DNA of 64,000 nucleotides from Halothiobacillaceae bacterium (GCA_016938615.1 JAFGUH010000143.1:1-64000), one strand, 5' to 3'. Shown: positions 43,777 to 56,240, counted from the stretch's first letter. Program-made: numbers and translations. The notes: generated by a model from the letters alone, not told the origin.

Positions 43777-44581
43777 GACTGCACCTCGATGTCTGTCACC
43801 GAAAGCCTGTTTGGGGAGTCCCGCGCCCTGACCTAGGTAATGTGTCGGGGTGAGAAACGGTTTCAGGAATCGGCGAGTTGGGCTTACACATGAATTTAGA
43901 CGGTGGTTTCAAACAAATACAGTGAGTCGGAAAACATTTTTCGCGCTTGCACATAAATCGGACACAAATGACGATCGTTTCGCAGGTTTTAGTGGCTGGC
44001 TCCCTCGCGATCAATTTGAAGTCGCCGGAAGCATGTGAATCTGCCTGTTGCAGGCCGCGGATGATCGGGTCCAGAGCATGGTCGGCTATCCGGCCTGTAT
44101 CCATCCCGTTGAATTCGCTTAGTCCCTCGGCCAGATCAGCCTTGGGTGCTCTTGGGTGCCATATCCGAGCTATCCGAGCCAGTCAGGATGGTGGGTTCCG
44201 ATTGACGGTGGTTCGGCGGGGAAGATCAGGATCGTCTCCAGGCCCTGGGGTGAGCGCTGCCTGGTGGGGGGGGGGCATCAAACCCGCGAAGATAGTGGCG
44301 CGCGGCAGGGTGGGTTGATGCAGGGGGCGGCAGGCGGTCACGCGGTGGTCATCCCTTGTTGGTTGAATGATGACTTGTACGTCGCGATTTGTTTCGCGTG
44401 GCTCGCGGGAACCGGGCCAGCGATAAACCATTGATCGGTTGTCGACCGACGCGCGCAAGCCGTGGCGAAAGGCCCAGCCGGCGCGGCAAATGCCGCAGTG
44501 GGTCGAGGCCGGCAATCGAGAAGGGTCGTTGTTTGTGCCAAAATCGCGGGCCAGTTCAATACCCGATGTAAGGAGTCGCCC

Positions 44582-44962
44582 ATGGACATTCGGCAGGATC
44601 GGCGCTACGGCGAAACCCACGAGTGGTACACCGTCGAGGACGATGTGATCACGGTGGGCGTGACCGAACAGGGTCAGGAGATGCTGGGCGATGTGGTGTT
44701 CGCCGACCTGCCGGATGTCGGGCAGGCGGTCTCCGAGGGCGCGCCCTGCGCCACGCTAGAATCCGTCAAGGCGGCATCTGATGTCCTTTGCCCGGTCGAT
44801 GGCGAGGTGCTCGAGATCAACGAGGCGCTGGAGGACAGTCCCGAGCTGATCAACGACGACCCGCTCGACGAAGGCTGGATTCTCAAGATCCGAATGGAAG
44901 GCGAGCCCGCCGATTGGATGGGACCGGACGATTACGGTCGCATGCTCGAAGCGACCGACTGA
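44582..44962 (+). CDS. gcvH: Glycine cleavage H-like lipoyl protein
   Basis: YGETHEWYTVEDDVITVGVTEQGQEMLGDVVFADLP, LESVKAASDV lipoyl-Lys motif. Confidence 0.88.
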   Translation: MDIRQDRRYGETHEWYTVEDDVITVGVTEQGQEMLGDVVFADLPDVGQAVSEGAPCATLESVKAASDVLCPVDGEVLEINEALEDSPELINDDPLDEGWILKIRMEGEPADWMGPDDYGRMLEATD

Positions 44963-44981
44963 ACCAACGAGGAACGGCAGG

Positions 44982-45344
44982 ATGGCATCCGATCAGGGGC
45001 ACGGACTGGTCCACGCCTGGGTAGCGCTGGGGTACTCGTGGAAGGGGCTGCGCGCGGCTTGGCGCAAGGAGGAGGCATTTCGCCAGGAAGTGGTCGTTGC
45101 GGCGATCGCCATTCCCATCGCCTGGTACGTTGGCGACACGGCGCTCGAACGCGCCCTGTTGGTGGCGGTAGTGATTCAGGTACTGATGGTCGAGTTGCTC
45201 AATACCGGGATCGAGAACGTCGTCGACCGGATCGGCGTCGATCCGCACAAGCTTTCCGGCCGGGCCAAGGACGTCGGCTCGGCGGCCGTCTTAATGGCGA
45301 TCGTCGTCGCCGTGGTGGTCTGGATCGGCGTGATGCTGGGGTGA
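44982..45344 (+). CDS. dgkA: Diacylglycerol kinase
   Basis: AWRKEEAFRQEVVVAAIAIP, MVELLNTGIENVVDRIG. Confidence 0.94.
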   Translation: MASDQGHGLVHAWVALGYSWKGLRAAWRKEEAFRQEVVVAAIAIPIAWYVGDTALERALLVAVVIQVLMVELLNTGIENVVDRIGVDPHKLSGRAKDVGSAAVLMAIVVAVVVWIGVMLG

Positions 45345-45408
45345 ACCGGACCGACGGCAAGGCCAATTCTGCGCGCCTGCCGGATGTCTCTCTATTCGTC
45401 AGCTTTCC

Positions 45409-45467
45409 AAGGAGCCACTGCACGAACGCCAAGTCAAGTGGCATGGCCATAGTGCAGAGGTTCCTTA
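45409..45467 (-). repeat. TIR element copy E (mini form, about 59 bp)
   Basis: AAGGAGCCACTGCACGAACG ... CCATAGTGCAGAGGTTCCTTA. Confidence 0.75.
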
Positions 45468-45938
45468 GCGCTCAGCGAGCCGGGCGACACGATTGAGCAG
45501 GAAGAAGACCACTGGCCAGGCGGCGAGGTTGCTCAGGGCCCGCGAGAGGTAGGTGGCCATGGAAACCAGGTCCGTGGCCGCCCCTTCCACCCAGAGCGAC
45601 ACGGCTAGGTAGATCAGGGTGAACCCGGCGACCAGGAGCGCCTGCGATAGCAGCGGTGCGACGCCAAGTCCCTGGCGCAGGGAGAGTACCAGGAACGCAG
45701 TGAGCGTGAACATCAGTGCGTTCAGACCCAGCAGGCCATTGGTGGCCACGTCCAGCATCAGACCGGCCAGCCAGGCGTACAAAAGCCCGGCCTGAGCGGG
45801 GCGATAGAGAGACCAGAAGATCACGACCAGCAACAGCCACTGCGGATTGTGGACCTGCATCTCCTCCGGCAGCGGGACAAGTACCAGCGCCAATGCCGCG
45901 AGACTGGTCAGCAGGATGGAGAACCAGCTAGTTGCCAT
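45465..45938 (-). CDS. mreD: Rod shape-determining protein MreD
   Basis: Small polytopic protein in mreBCD order. Confidence 0.9.
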   Translation of the reverse strand: MATSWFSILLTSLAALALVLVPLPEEMQVHNPQWLLLVVIFWSLYRPAQAGLLYAWLAGLMLDVATNGLLGLNALMFTLTAFLVLSLRQGLGVAPLLSQALLVAGFTLIYLAVSLWVEGAATDLVSMATYLSRALSNLAAWPVVFFLLNRVARLAER

Positions 45939-46848
45939 TGCCGGTCTCGTCGCTGGTCGTGGGGGTGGGGTCCTCGAGGGCTGGTCGAGTGAGCGTCGAC
46001 GTCTCGCCGGATGGCGCCTCCTCGGGTGCGTCCGGGGGCTTGGTCACCACGAGGACGTAGTCGAGCCGGGCGAGGTCGGCGACGGGTTCGGCAATCACCC
46101 GAATGAAGCCCTGGGCCTCGTCGGTCTCGATGGCGGTGACCCGGGCGACGGGGTAGCCGCGTGGAAAGGCCCGGTCGATTCCCGATGTCGTCAGTAGGTC
46201 GCCTGCCTGGACCTTGGTCCGCTCGGGGACACGCTTGGCGACCAGTCGTTCGGTTCCGGTGCCGCGCAGCAGCGCGGTTCGCCCGGTCTGGCCGAGCACG
46301 ACCGAGAGCATGTGGTCGCGTGAGGTCAGTTCGATCACGGTCGCGCCGGTGGCCGTGCTGCGCAATACCTGTCCGACGATACCGTGGGCGTCGATTACCG
46401 GGTCACCGGGGCGGACGTCGTCGGTGAATCCGCGGCCGATGGTGAACAGGTTGGCGCTGGGCGTGGGCGGGTGGCCGATTCGCCGGGTGAGCAGCACGGC
46501 GGGTACGTCGCTGGCCCGTCCGTCGAGCAGGGAGCGCAGCTCGTCGACCTCGCGCTTGAGCGAGACGAACTGCTGCATCTGGCCGCGCAGCAAGGTGTTC
46601 TCCTCGCGTAAGCGGTCGAGTTCCGTATGAAGGTCGGTTCGATCGGTAAACCAGCGTCCGAGCGAGTCGACCATTGTCAGCGGTTGGCCGATGGTCTCGA
46701 TGATGCCGTCGGTGATACTCCCCAACCCGCGGTCGAGCTGGCCGACCCAACGTGTCCCGATCCGATCGAGACTCATCAGGATCACGGACACCACCACCAG
46801 AAGCAGGAGTCGGTTGAATCCGGGGCGATGGGTATCGAACAGCGCCAT
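45928..46848 (-). CDS. mreC: Rod shape-determining protein MreC
   Basis: N-terminal TM, coiled coil, VDAHGIVGQVLRSTATGATVIELTSRDHMLSV. Confidence 0.92.
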   Translation of the reverse strand: MALFDTHRPGFNRLLLLVVVSVILMSLDRIGTRWVGQLDRGLGSITDGIIETIGQPLTMVDSLGRWFTDRTDLHTELDRLREENTLLRGQMQQFVSLKREVDELRSLLDGRASDVPAVLLTRRIGHPPTPSANLFTIGRGFTDDVRPGDPVIDAHGIVGQVLRSTATGATVIELTSRDHMLSVVLGQTGRTALLRGTGTERLVAKRVPERTKVQAGDLLTTSGIDRAFPRGYPVARVTAIETDEAQGFIRVIAEPVADLARLDYVLVVTKPPDAPEEAPSGETSTLTRPALEDPTPTTSDETGNGN

Positions 46849-46859
46849 CGTCGGCGCCG

Positions 46860-48074
<1,215 letters not shown>

Positions 48075-48320
48075 CTAAGGTAGCAACATGGCCGGTTTCA
48101 AGCAAGCGCCTTGGCTCGGCAGTCGGCACGCTGTTGTGGTAGTCTTCGCGCCGGAATTTTCCTCGCTCGGCCAAGCGAGGCCGCCGCCACGGGGCGGTTT
48201 CGACCGAGCGTTTCGAAGCCGGTTCCGCGGGACGTCACGGGGCCGGTCCAGACGGGCCGTCTCGCGGCAAGTGCCTGAGCCCCGCTCACCCCCCACGATC
48301 TTCCAACGAGGGTAACGACC

Positions 48321-48608
48321 ATGTCGTTGACCAACGACCAGTTACAGGATGTGGCGAACCTCGCCCGGATTTCCGTCGAGGACGGTTGGACCGATGGACT
48401 GCGTCGGGACTTGAACGCGATACTCGATCAGGCACGTCTGCTGGATGACCCGCGGCTCGATGCGATCGAGCCGATGGCGCACCCGCTCGACCAGACGCAG
48501 CGCCTCCGGGCCGACACGGTCAGTGAGACCGACCAGCGCGTCACTATGATGGCGGCCGCCCCGGCTCAGGAGGGTGGGCTGTTTTTGGTGCCGAAGGTCA
48601 TCGAGTAG
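48321..48608 (+). CDS. gatC: Asp/Glu-tRNA amidotransferase subunit C
   Basis: About 95 aa, [19 protein letters not shown], precedes gatA/gatB. Confidence 0.93.
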   Translation: MSLTNDQLQDVANLARISVEDGWTDGLRRDLNAILDQARLLDDPRLDAIEPMAHPLDQTQRLRADTVSETDQRVTMMAAAPAQEGGLFLVPKVIE

Positions 48609-48661
48609 ACCCGACACTGTCCGACCCGAAAGGCCCATCCATTCAAGGCAGGGGAGTCCCC

Positions 48662-50134
48662 GTGTCCACGAACGATTCATTCGAGCGCGGCGAGGCCGCG
48701 CTGATCAATGCGCCGATCACACAGCTCAAGGCGTGGCTCGCCGATGGCAGCCTGGATGCTGGCCATCTGACTGGCGCGTTCCAGCGCCGCATCGACTCGA
48801 TCGACCCGATGCTCAATAGTCTGATTAGTCGAGTTGAGCCGGTCGTCCCGAGAAGCGACGGGGCGCTGGCCGGCATCCCGTATGTGCACAAGGACATCTT
48901 CTGCGCCAAGAGCACACGCACCACCTGCGGCTCTCGGATGCTGGCCGACTGGGTCGCGCCCTACGACTCGACCGTCCACGAACGCCTGACGCAGAGCGGG
49001 GCGGTACTGCTGGGCAAGGCGAACATGGACGAGTTCGCCATGGGCTCGTCCAACGAGAGCAGTCATTTTGGCGCGGTCGCCAACCCTTGGGACTCGAACG
49101 CGGTGCCCGGCGGCTCCTCCGGTGGGTCGGCGGCCGCGGTCGCAGCAAGGTTGGTGCCGTTCGCCACCGGCACCGATACCGGCGGCTCGATCCGCCAGCC
49201 GGCCGCCTTCTGCGGCGTGACCGGCATCAAGCCCACCTACGGGCGCGTCTCGCGTTACGGGATGATCGCCTACGCCTCGAGCTTCGATCAGGGCGGCGTG
49301 ATCGCCAAGTCCGCCGCCGACTGTGCGCTGGTGCTGGGCGAAATGGCCGGCTTCGATCCCAAGGACTCGACCTCGTCGGACGAGGCGGTGCCGGACTACC
49401 TGGCCGGACTTGGCGCTTCGATTAAGGGCCTGCGCGTCGGCGTCCCGACCCAGTGGTTCTCCGATGCCCTCGACTCGGCCGTTGGGGATGCGGTGACCGC
49501 GGCGATCGACGAGCTGCGCGCCGCCGGTGCCGAAACGGTCGAGATCGACCTGCCGGATGCCGATATCGCGCTGGCCGCCTACTATCTGCTCGCCCCGGCC
49601 GAGGCCTCCTCGAACCTGTCGCGCTTCGATGGCGTGCGCTTCGGCTATCGCTGCGAGGATCCGAAGGACCTGCAGGATCTCTACGAGCGCAGCCGTTCCG
49701 AGGGCTTCGGCGCTGAGGTCAAGCGCCGCATCCTGGTGGGCACCTACGCGCTGTCCGCCGGCTATTACGACGCCTTCTACCGCCGCGCGCAGATGGCCCG
49801 CCGCCTGGTGACCGATCACTTCCAGCGCGCCTTCGAGCAGTGCGATGTTATCGCCGGGCCGGTCACGCCCACCCCGGCCTTCGACCGCGGCGCGCACAGC
49901 GACGATCCGGCCAAGATGTACCTTGAGGACATCTTCACCATTCCGGTGAACCTCGCCGGGCTGCCCGGCATGTCGGTGCCGGCAGGTTTTGTCGACGGTC
50001 GCCCGGTCGGCCTGCAGCTGATCGGTCGCCACTTCGACGAGGCGCGCCTGCTCAATGTCGCGCATCAGTATCAACAGCGTGTCGACTGGCACACCCGCAT
50101 TCCGCCGCTAGGCGGCGATTCCTCCAACTACTAG
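48662..50134 (+). CDS. gatA: Asp/Glu-tRNA amidotransferase subunit A
   Basis: [29 protein letters not shown] amidase signature. Confidence 0.97.
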   Translation: MSTNDSFERGEAALINAPITQLKAWLADGSLDAGHLTGAFQRRIDSIDPMLNSLISRVEPVVPRSDGALAGIPYVHKDIFCAKSTRTTCGSRMLADWVAPYDSTVHERLTQSGAVLLGKANMDEFAMGSSNESSHFGAVANPWDSNAVPGGSSGGSAAAVAARLVPFATGTDTGGSIRQPAAFCGVTGIKPTYGRVSRYGMIAYASSFDQGGVIAKSAADCALVLGEMAGFDPKDSTSSDEAVPDYLAGLGASIKGLRVGVPTQWFSDALDSAVGDAVTAAIDELRAAGAETVEIDLPDADIALAAYYLLAPAEASSNLSRFDGVRFGYRCEDPKDLQDLYERSRSEGFGAEVKRRILVGTYALSAGYYDAFYRRAQMARRLVTDHFQRAFEQCDVIAGPVTPTPAFDRGAHSDDPAKMYLEDIFTIPVNLAGLPGMSVPAGFVDGRPVGLQLIGRHFDEARLLNVAHQYQQRVDWHTRIPPLGGDSSNY

Positions 50135-50152
50135 GCGAAGGGCAGAAACGAC

Positions 50153-51640
50153 ATGTCGGACTACGTCATCCCTTCGGGCTGGGAAGCGGTCATCGGGCTG
50201 GAAATCCACGCCCAGCTGGCCACCCGTTCCAAGATCTTCTCCGGTGCCTCGACCGCTTTCGGTGCCGAGCCCAACGCCCAGGCCTGTGCGGTCGACCTGG
50301 GGCTGCCGGGTGTGCTGCCCGTGCTCAACGAGGGCGCGGTGCGCATGGCCTCGCTGTTCGGGCTTGCCATCGATGCCGAGATCTCGCGTGTCTCCAGCTT
50401 CGATCGCAAGAACTACTTCTACCCGGACCTGCCCAAGGGCTACCAGACCACCCAGCTGGCCCGTCCGATCGTCGTCGGCGGGCAGGTGACCATCACCACC
50501 GGCGAGGGCAAGCAGGCGCGTGAGCACACCATCAACGTGACCCGCGCCCATCTCGAGGAAGACGCCGGCAAGTCGCTGCACGAGGATTTCCACGGCATGA
50601 CCGGCATCGACCTCAATCGGGCCGGCACCCCGCTGATCGAGATCGTCTCCGAGCCGGACATGCGCAGCCCCGAGCAGGCGGTCGCCTACGCGCGCAAGAT
50701 CCACGCGATCGTGCAGTACCTGGGTATCTGCGACGGCAACATGCAGGAAGGCTCGTTCCGCGTCGATGCCAACGTCTCGGTCCGCCCCGAGGGCGAGACG
50801 GCCTTCGGTACCCGCGCGGAGATCAAGAACGTCAATTCATTCCGATTCCTGCAGCGCGCGATCGAGTTCGAGATCGAGCGTCAGGTCGACCTGCTGGAGA
50901 CCGGCGGCGAGGTGGTCCAGTGCACGCGCCTGTACGACCCGGACCGCGACGAGACCCGCCTGATGCGCACCAAGGAAGACGCGGACGACTACCGCTACTT
51001 CCCCTGCCCGGACCTGCTGCCGGTGGTGCTGGACGAGGCGACGATCGAGTCCTGGCGCGCCGAGCTGCCCGAGCTGCCGGACGCCAAGGCCGGCCGCTAC
51101 CAGTCCGAGTACGGCCTGAGCGCCTACGACGCCGGCGTGCTTACCGCCAGCCGCGCGACCGCCGAGTACTTCGAGGCCGTGATCGCGCGTGACGGTGCCG
51201 ATCCCAAGCTGGCCGCGAACTGGGTGATGGGCGAGGTCGCCGCACTGCTCAACCGCCTCGAGCTCGAGATCAATGAGTGCCCGGTCCCGGCCGACAAGCT
51301 GGCCGACCTGCTCGAGCGCATCGGTGACGGTACGCTCTCGAACAAGCTCGGTCGCGAGGTCTTCGAGGCCTTGGCCGAGGAGGGCGGCTCGGTCGACGCG
51401 ATCATCGAGGCGCGCGGCTTGAAGCAGATCTCCGATACCGGCGCGATCGAGGCGATGGTCGACGAGGTGATCGCCGCCAACCCGGGCCAGGTCGAGGCCT
51501 ACCGGGGTGGCAAGGACAAGCTATTCGGTTTCTTTGTCGGGCAGGTCATGAAAGCCGCCAAGGGCAAGGCCAATCCGCAGGCGGTCAACGACGTGCTCAA
51601 GCGTCGCCTGGATGGTCCCGATGACCCCGGCGTCGTGTAA
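50153..51640 (+). CDS. gatB: Asp/Glu-tRNA amidotransferase subunit B
   Basis: [41 protein letters not shown]. Confidence 0.97.
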   Translation: MSDYVIPSGWEAVIGLEIHAQLATRSKIFSGASTAFGAEPNAQACAVDLGLPGVLPVLNEGAVRMASLFGLAIDAEISRVSSFDRKNYFYPDLPKGYQTTQLARPIVVGGQVTITTGEGKQAREHTINVTRAHLEEDAGKSLHEDFHGMTGIDLNRAGTPLIEIVSEPDMRSPEQAVAYARKIHAIVQYLGICDGNMQEGSFRVDANVSVRPEGETAFGTRAEIKNVNSFRFLQRAIEFEIERQVDLLETGGEVVQCTRLYDPDRDETRLMRTKEDADDYRYFPCPDLLPVVLDEATIESWRAELPELPDAKAGRYQSEYGLSAYDAGVLTASRATAEYFEAVIARDGADPKLAANWVMGEVAALLNRLELEINECPVPADKLADLLERIGDGTLSNKLGREVFEALAEEGGSVDAIIEARGLKQISDTGAIEAMVDEVIAANPGQVEAYRGGKDKLFGFFVGQVMKAAKGKANPQAVNDVLKRRLDGPDDPGVV

Positions 51641-51667
51641 TTCCCTTCCAGCCTTCGGGGGCTTTGC

Positions 51668-52636
51668 ATGAACGATTCGTCCGACGCACCGCAATCGATC
51701 GATTGGCACACCCTGCCGCAAGGCGACGAGCTATTCCGCTTTTCCTTCGAGGACGGGCGGGTGCGTGGCGTCTCGCTGCGCCTGGAAAACACCTGGCAGG
51801 CGGCGATCGAAAACCACGACTACCCGCCCGAGGTCGCCGGCCTCTTGGGCGAGGCGGTTGCGGGGGCGGTGATGATGGTGGCGAACCTCAAGATCGACGG
51901 ACGGCTGATCCTGCAATTCGCCGGGGCGGGACCGGTCAACCTGCTGGTCGTGCAGGTGGGCTCGGAGCATCGGTTTCGCTGCATGGCCAAGTGGGACGAC
52001 GCGCGGCTCGCGAACGCCGGCGAGGGACTGGAGGCGCTGCTCGGACACGGCCAACTCGTGTTGACTATCGAGCCCGATGACGGCCCGCGCTACCAGTCGC
52101 TGGTGCCGATCGAGGGCGCGTCGCTTGGCGAGGCCATCGAGGGTTATTTCCAGCAGTCCGAGCAGTTGCCGACCCGGCTGGTGCTTTCTGCCGATGCGCA
52201 GGTCGCCGCCGGCATGCTGGTCCAGCAGATGCCGGAAACCGGCGGAATCGTGCCGGCGCACGGCCCTACGGCCCGCGGCTTCGAACACGTCGGCAAACTG
52301 CTCGACACGCTGGTGGGCGAAAAGGGACGTGCCGAAATGCGCTCGATCACGGCGGCCGAGTTGTTGCATCGACTGTTCCACCAGGATGCCCTACGACTCC
52401 ACGAGGTGTCGCCGGTCGCGTTTCACTGCCGCTGCGGGCGCGAATCGGTCGGCCAGATGCTCGCCGGGCTGGGTCGCCACGAACTCGAGGAAACCCTTGC
52501 CAGCGAGGAAGGTCCGGCGGGGATGATCGAGATCCACTGCGATTTCTGCGGTAGTCGCTATCGATTCGACCGGGTGGACGTGGAACAACTGTTGACCAGT
52601 GCCAGCGTCGAACCGCCCGAATCCACCCGGCATTGA
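51668..52636 (+). CDS. hslO: Redox-regulated chaperone Hsp33
   Basis: FRFSFEDGRVRGVSLRLE, C-terminal CRC...CDFC zinc motif. Confidence 0.94.
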   Translation: MNDSSDAPQSIDWHTLPQGDELFRFSFEDGRVRGVSLRLENTWQAAIENHDYPPEVAGLLGEAVAGAVMMVANLKIDGRLILQFAGAGPVNLLVVQVGSEHRFRCMAKWDDARLANAGEGLEALLGHGQLVLTIEPDDGPRYQSLVPIEGASLGEAIEGYFQQSEQLPTRLVLSADAQVAAGMLVQQMPETGGIVPAHGPTARGFEHVGKLLDTLVGEKGRAEMRSITAAELLHRLFHQDALRLHEVSPVAFHCRCGRESVGQMLAGLGRHELEETLASEEGPAGMIEIHCDFCGSRYRFDRVDVEQLLTSASVEPPESTRH

Positions 52637-52745
52637 CTTCAACCGTCGCGATGCCGATTCACAGGCGGCTGGTCGAACCGGCGCAGCCCGGCCATACTGG
52701 AAGCCAATCGGGATCGGTGCGATGCATCACGGCCGCCGGATCGGC

Positions 52746-52982
52746 AAGGAACCTTTGCGCGAATGCCATACTGGCTGAGGCGCAAGAGGCATTGTCGCTT
52801 CCTCGGACGATAGTCGGGCAGATGCCCGGTACGAAGCGCGCCCGTCGTGGGGTTGGCGAGTCGCCCCCTACGATGCGTTGCGATCTCTCGACGCAGCGTT
52901 GTCACGCCGGGTTTCAAGGGCATTGATCACGAACGATTTGCCACGCCTTCAATGACATGGCATTCGTGCAGAGTTTCCCTAA
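52746..52982 (+). repeat. TIR element copy F (different interior)
   Basis: AAGGAACCTTTGCGCGAATGCCATAC ... ATGGCATTCGTGCAGAGTTTCCCT. Confidence 0.75.
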
Positions 52983-52994
52983 TCGGTACCGCAC

Positions 52995-55900
52995 ATGACG
53001 ACTGGTCATTCCGCTTCCTCCGCCCGCCTCGCGCTTGAAGACGCGCCTCTCGACGCCCTGTTCGCCGAGGTACGCCGGCACATCCTCGATCGTCAGCACC
53101 CGGTGACGGGATTGCTGCCGGCAAGCACCGCGGTCACCGCGCACGGCGATTACACCGACGCCTGGGTACGCGACAACGTCTACAGCATTCTGGCGCCCTG
53201 GTCGCTGGCCATCGCCTGTCGTCGCGCCGGTCAGACCACCCGCGCATTTGAGCTCGACCAGGCAGTGGTCCGCAACATGCGCGGGCTGATGCTGGCCATG
53301 ATGCGGCAATCTGACCGGATCGAGCGCTTCAAGCACAGCCTCGATCCGGTCGACGCGCTCCACGCCAAGTACGACACGACCACGGGTGGAGCGGTCGTGG
53401 GCGACGAGGAATGGGGCCACCTCCAGCTCGACGCCACCTCGCTGTTCGTGCTGATGCTTGTGCAGATGACCGCCGGCGGTCTCACCATAGTGCAAAGCCG
53501 CGACGAGGTGGATTTCGTCCAGAACCTGGTCTGGTACCTATCTCGTGCCTACGTCACCCCCGACTACGGCATCTGGGAGCGGGGCAACAAGATCAACATC
53601 GGCGTGCGAGAGCTCAATGCCAGTTCGCTGGGCATGGTGCTCGCCGCACTCGAGGCCGCCGACGGCTTCGACCTGTTCGGCGATCAGGGTGACGAGGCCA
53701 CGCACCTGCAGGTGGTCCCCGACGACCTGGTCCGGGTAACCCAGTGCCTGGAAGCCATCCTGCCGCGCGAATCGGCATCCAAGGAGATCGATTCGGCCTT
53801 GCTTGCCGTGATTGGCTATCCGGCCTTCGCCGTACCGCAAGCCGAGCGTGCGGCGGAAGTGAGCGACCGCATCGAGACCCGACTTGCCGGACGCTACGGC
53901 TACAAGCGTTTCCTGCGCGACGGCCACCAGACCGTGGTCGAGGACGAGAACAAGCTTCACTACGAGCCCGAGGAGCTCGAGGCCTTTGCCCGCATCGAGT
54001 GCGAATGGCCGCTGTTCACCGCTTACCGATTGATCAACGCCTGCTTCGCGGGCGACCACGCTGACGCCACGGCCCAGGCACGAAGGCTTGGAGCGCTGGC
54101 CGTATGCGAAAACGCCCAGCCCGCGTTACCCGAGCTCTACTATGTGCCGCCGGAGTCGATCGATGCCGAGCGTGAACATCCCGGGTCGAGCCGCCGCCTG
54201 GCGAACGCGAACCGCCCGCTGGTCTGGGCGCAAAGCCTGTGGGTGGTCGGCCGATTGCTGCTCTCAGGACAGATCACGCCAACAGACATCGATCCGCTCG
54301 GTCGACATGCCCGCGGGGTCGCCGACCACCCGGCGCCAGTTGGCGTCGCCTTGCTGGCCGAGTCGGAGGAGGCTCGGACCCGACTGGCAGAGAGCGGCGT
54401 CGGGCCGGTGGAGCGTCTCGACCAGGTGACCCCGGCCGCCATTCCCGCTGACGTGCTCATCGAGCGGCTCGCGTCGACGGGTCGCAACGTTCGGCTCGGT
54501 CTGGGCGGTCGGCCACGCCGGCGGGTGCTGGAGCTGACCACCGCCGCTGTGATCGACACCGACGAGGCCAGCCACGTCCTCGTTCCGGCGATGTTCGACA
54601 CCCGGATGTTCCTTCTCGGCCGCGACGTGCGCCTGCTGATCCACGAGATACGCACCGCGATCGGTTACCTCTCGCGCCGCGCCCGCGGTGCGGGGCGGCC
54701 CCTGTTCGTCGTGCCGGTCGCCGACTGGATGCTCGCCGGGTCGGATGGAGAGGCATTCCTCGCCTTCTGCCGGGATGAACTGGCCTCTGGCGATGTCGAC
54801 GGCATACCCGTGTGGCGGGGGTCGCTTGCCACACTTGCTGCGGCCGCACCACGCCGGCGTCTGTCGGGAGGGCTGCCGGCCATCTCGCCGCCCGAGCCGC
54901 TACCCGAGGGAGAGTGGCGGCTGGAGGGCGACGTCGCGACCCTTGATCGCGACCTGGGGGAAAATCCCACGGTCGAATCGCTCCTCGTGGCCTTTGCGCG
55001 GGCGGATGCCCTCGACGAGCGTTTGGCCGTGCTGGAACGACTGGGTCGGAGCGACTTGCCTGACGAACAACCTTTCGTCGACGCCGATGGGGTCGACCGG
55101 GTGCTGAAGGGGCATCGGGCGGTGGTCTTCGCCATCGCACAGCGCCTAGGTGCCTGGCGGGCGATGCGTCAGGCCGCTGAAATGGCCGGCGTCGTTGATG
55201 CCTTCCTCGAAGTGGCGATGATGGACCTGATCGTTCAGCAAAAGCGGGTCGCGGTCGGTCTGTCCTATACCCGGGAGGCGGTGATCGACGCGCCCATCTC
55301 CAATCGGGAGATTCTGGCGCGAATCGCCGCGTATTGCGGCGATGACTGGCGTGAGCGGGCCCTGACGCAGGAACTGGTGATCCATCTTGGCGCCTGGTTG
55401 CGGGCCGAGCCGGCCCTGTTCGATGACGTGATCACCGTGCGCACCGGTCCCCTGTTGCAGATCATGGTGGCCCTGCTTGCGCGCGAGGGCTGCATCGATC
55501 CGTCACGGGCGCTCGATCAGCTCGTGGCCATGCCGCCGCATCGAGTACGTCGCCGATTGCGCCAGGCGATGACCTGGCGTGGCCACACCGGGCGGCTTGA
55601 AGCGTTGCACCGGCAGGATCAGGGCGACGCGTCGCTCGCGCGCGTTCATGCCCACCGGATCGACACCTTGCCAGGCGACCTTGGCGAAACCGGCGAGCCG
55701 GAACGTCGCCTGGACTGGTATCTGCGTCGCGAGATCGAGGGGGCGATGAGCCGACTGCCGGAGAAGTTCTACCGAGGCGTCTGGGCCTTCCTCGGCCATG
55801 TGCCCGCCCTGGTCGTCGGTAATCGGTTCGACGCGCGTAGCGTGATCGACAGCCAGCTCTACCGGGGGCAGTACACCGCCGGAGAGCATAACTTCGCGCT

Positions 55901-56240
55901 AGCCGTCGAGCATCGGCTCAACCGGATCGAGGCACCGGAATATCGGCAGCTGACCATCGAGGCACTGGCAACGTTGTCGGAGATCGTGGCGGGCACCCCG
56001 GACCTGTCGATTGCCGAGCCGCTAGTGCTCGACGTGCTCATTGGCCATGCCGTTCGTCTGGCCTGGCTCGACGGTCACCCAGAGGATGAGGGGCGCTACG
56101 ACGAACGACGTGCGGATGCCTGGGAGGCGTTCTACCGATTGCCGCCGGAGACGGTCGCCGAGTGCGTGACCGCCGCACTGGACTACCTGCTGCAGGTCGA
56201 TGTCGAATCACGGCACGAGGAGGAAACGGTCGGATCATGA
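52995..56240 (+). CDS. GH15-like / phosphorylase kinase regulatory subunit-like protein
   Basis: 1081 aa, YTDAWVRDNVYSILAPWSLAIACRR, DYGIWERGNKIN, DGHQTVVEDENKLHYEPEELEAFARIECEWPLFTAYRLI. Confidence 0.8.
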   Translation: MTTGHSASSARLALEDAPLDALFAEVRRHILDRQHPVTGLLPASTAVTAHGDYTDAWVRDNVYSILAPWSLAIACRRAGQTTRAFELDQAVVRNMRGLMLAMMRQSDRIERFKHSLDPVDALHAKYDTTTGGAVVGDEEWGHLQLDATSLFVLMLVQMTAGGLTIVQSRDEVDFVQNLVWYLSRAYVTPDYGIWERGNKINIGVRELNASSLGMVLAALEAADGFDLFGDQGDEATHLQVVPDDLVRVTQCLEAILPRESASKEIDSALLAVIGYPAFAVPQAERAAEVSDRIETRLAGRYGYKRFLRDGHQTVVEDENKLHYEPEELEAFARIECEWPLFTAYRLINACFAGDHADATAQARRLGALAVCENAQPALPELYYVPPESIDAEREHPGSSRRLANANRPLVWAQSLWVVGRLLLSGQITPTDIDPLGRHARGVADHPAPVGVALLAESEEARTRLAESGVGPVERLDQVTPAAIPADVLIERLASTGRNVRLGLGGRPRRRVLELTTAAVIDTDEASHVLVPAMFDTRMFLLGRDVRLLIHEIRTAIGYLSRRARGAGRPLFVVPVADWMLAGSDGEAFLAFCRDELASGDVDGIPVWRGSLATLAAAAPRRRLSGGLPAISPPEPLPEGEWRLEGDVATLDRDLGENPTVESLLVAFARADALDERLAVLERLGRSDLPDEQPFVDADGVDRVLKGHRAVVFAIAQRLGAWRAMRQAAEMAGVVDAFLEVAMMDLIVQQKRVAVGLSYTREAVIDAPISNREILARIAAYCGDDWRERALTQELVIHLGAWLRAEPALFDDVITVRTGPLLQIMVALLAREGCIDPSRALDQLVAMPPHRVRRRLRQAMTWRGHTGRLEALHRQDQGDASLARVHAHRIDTLPGDLGETGEPERRLDWYLRREIEGAMSRLPEKFYRGVWAFLGHVPALVVGNRFDARSVIDSQLYRGQYTAGEHNFALAVEHRLNRIEAPEYRQLTIEALATLSEIVAGTPDLSIAEPLVLDVLIGHAVRLAWLDGHPEDEGRYDERRADAWEAFYRLPPETVAECVTAALDYLLQVDVESRHEEETVGS

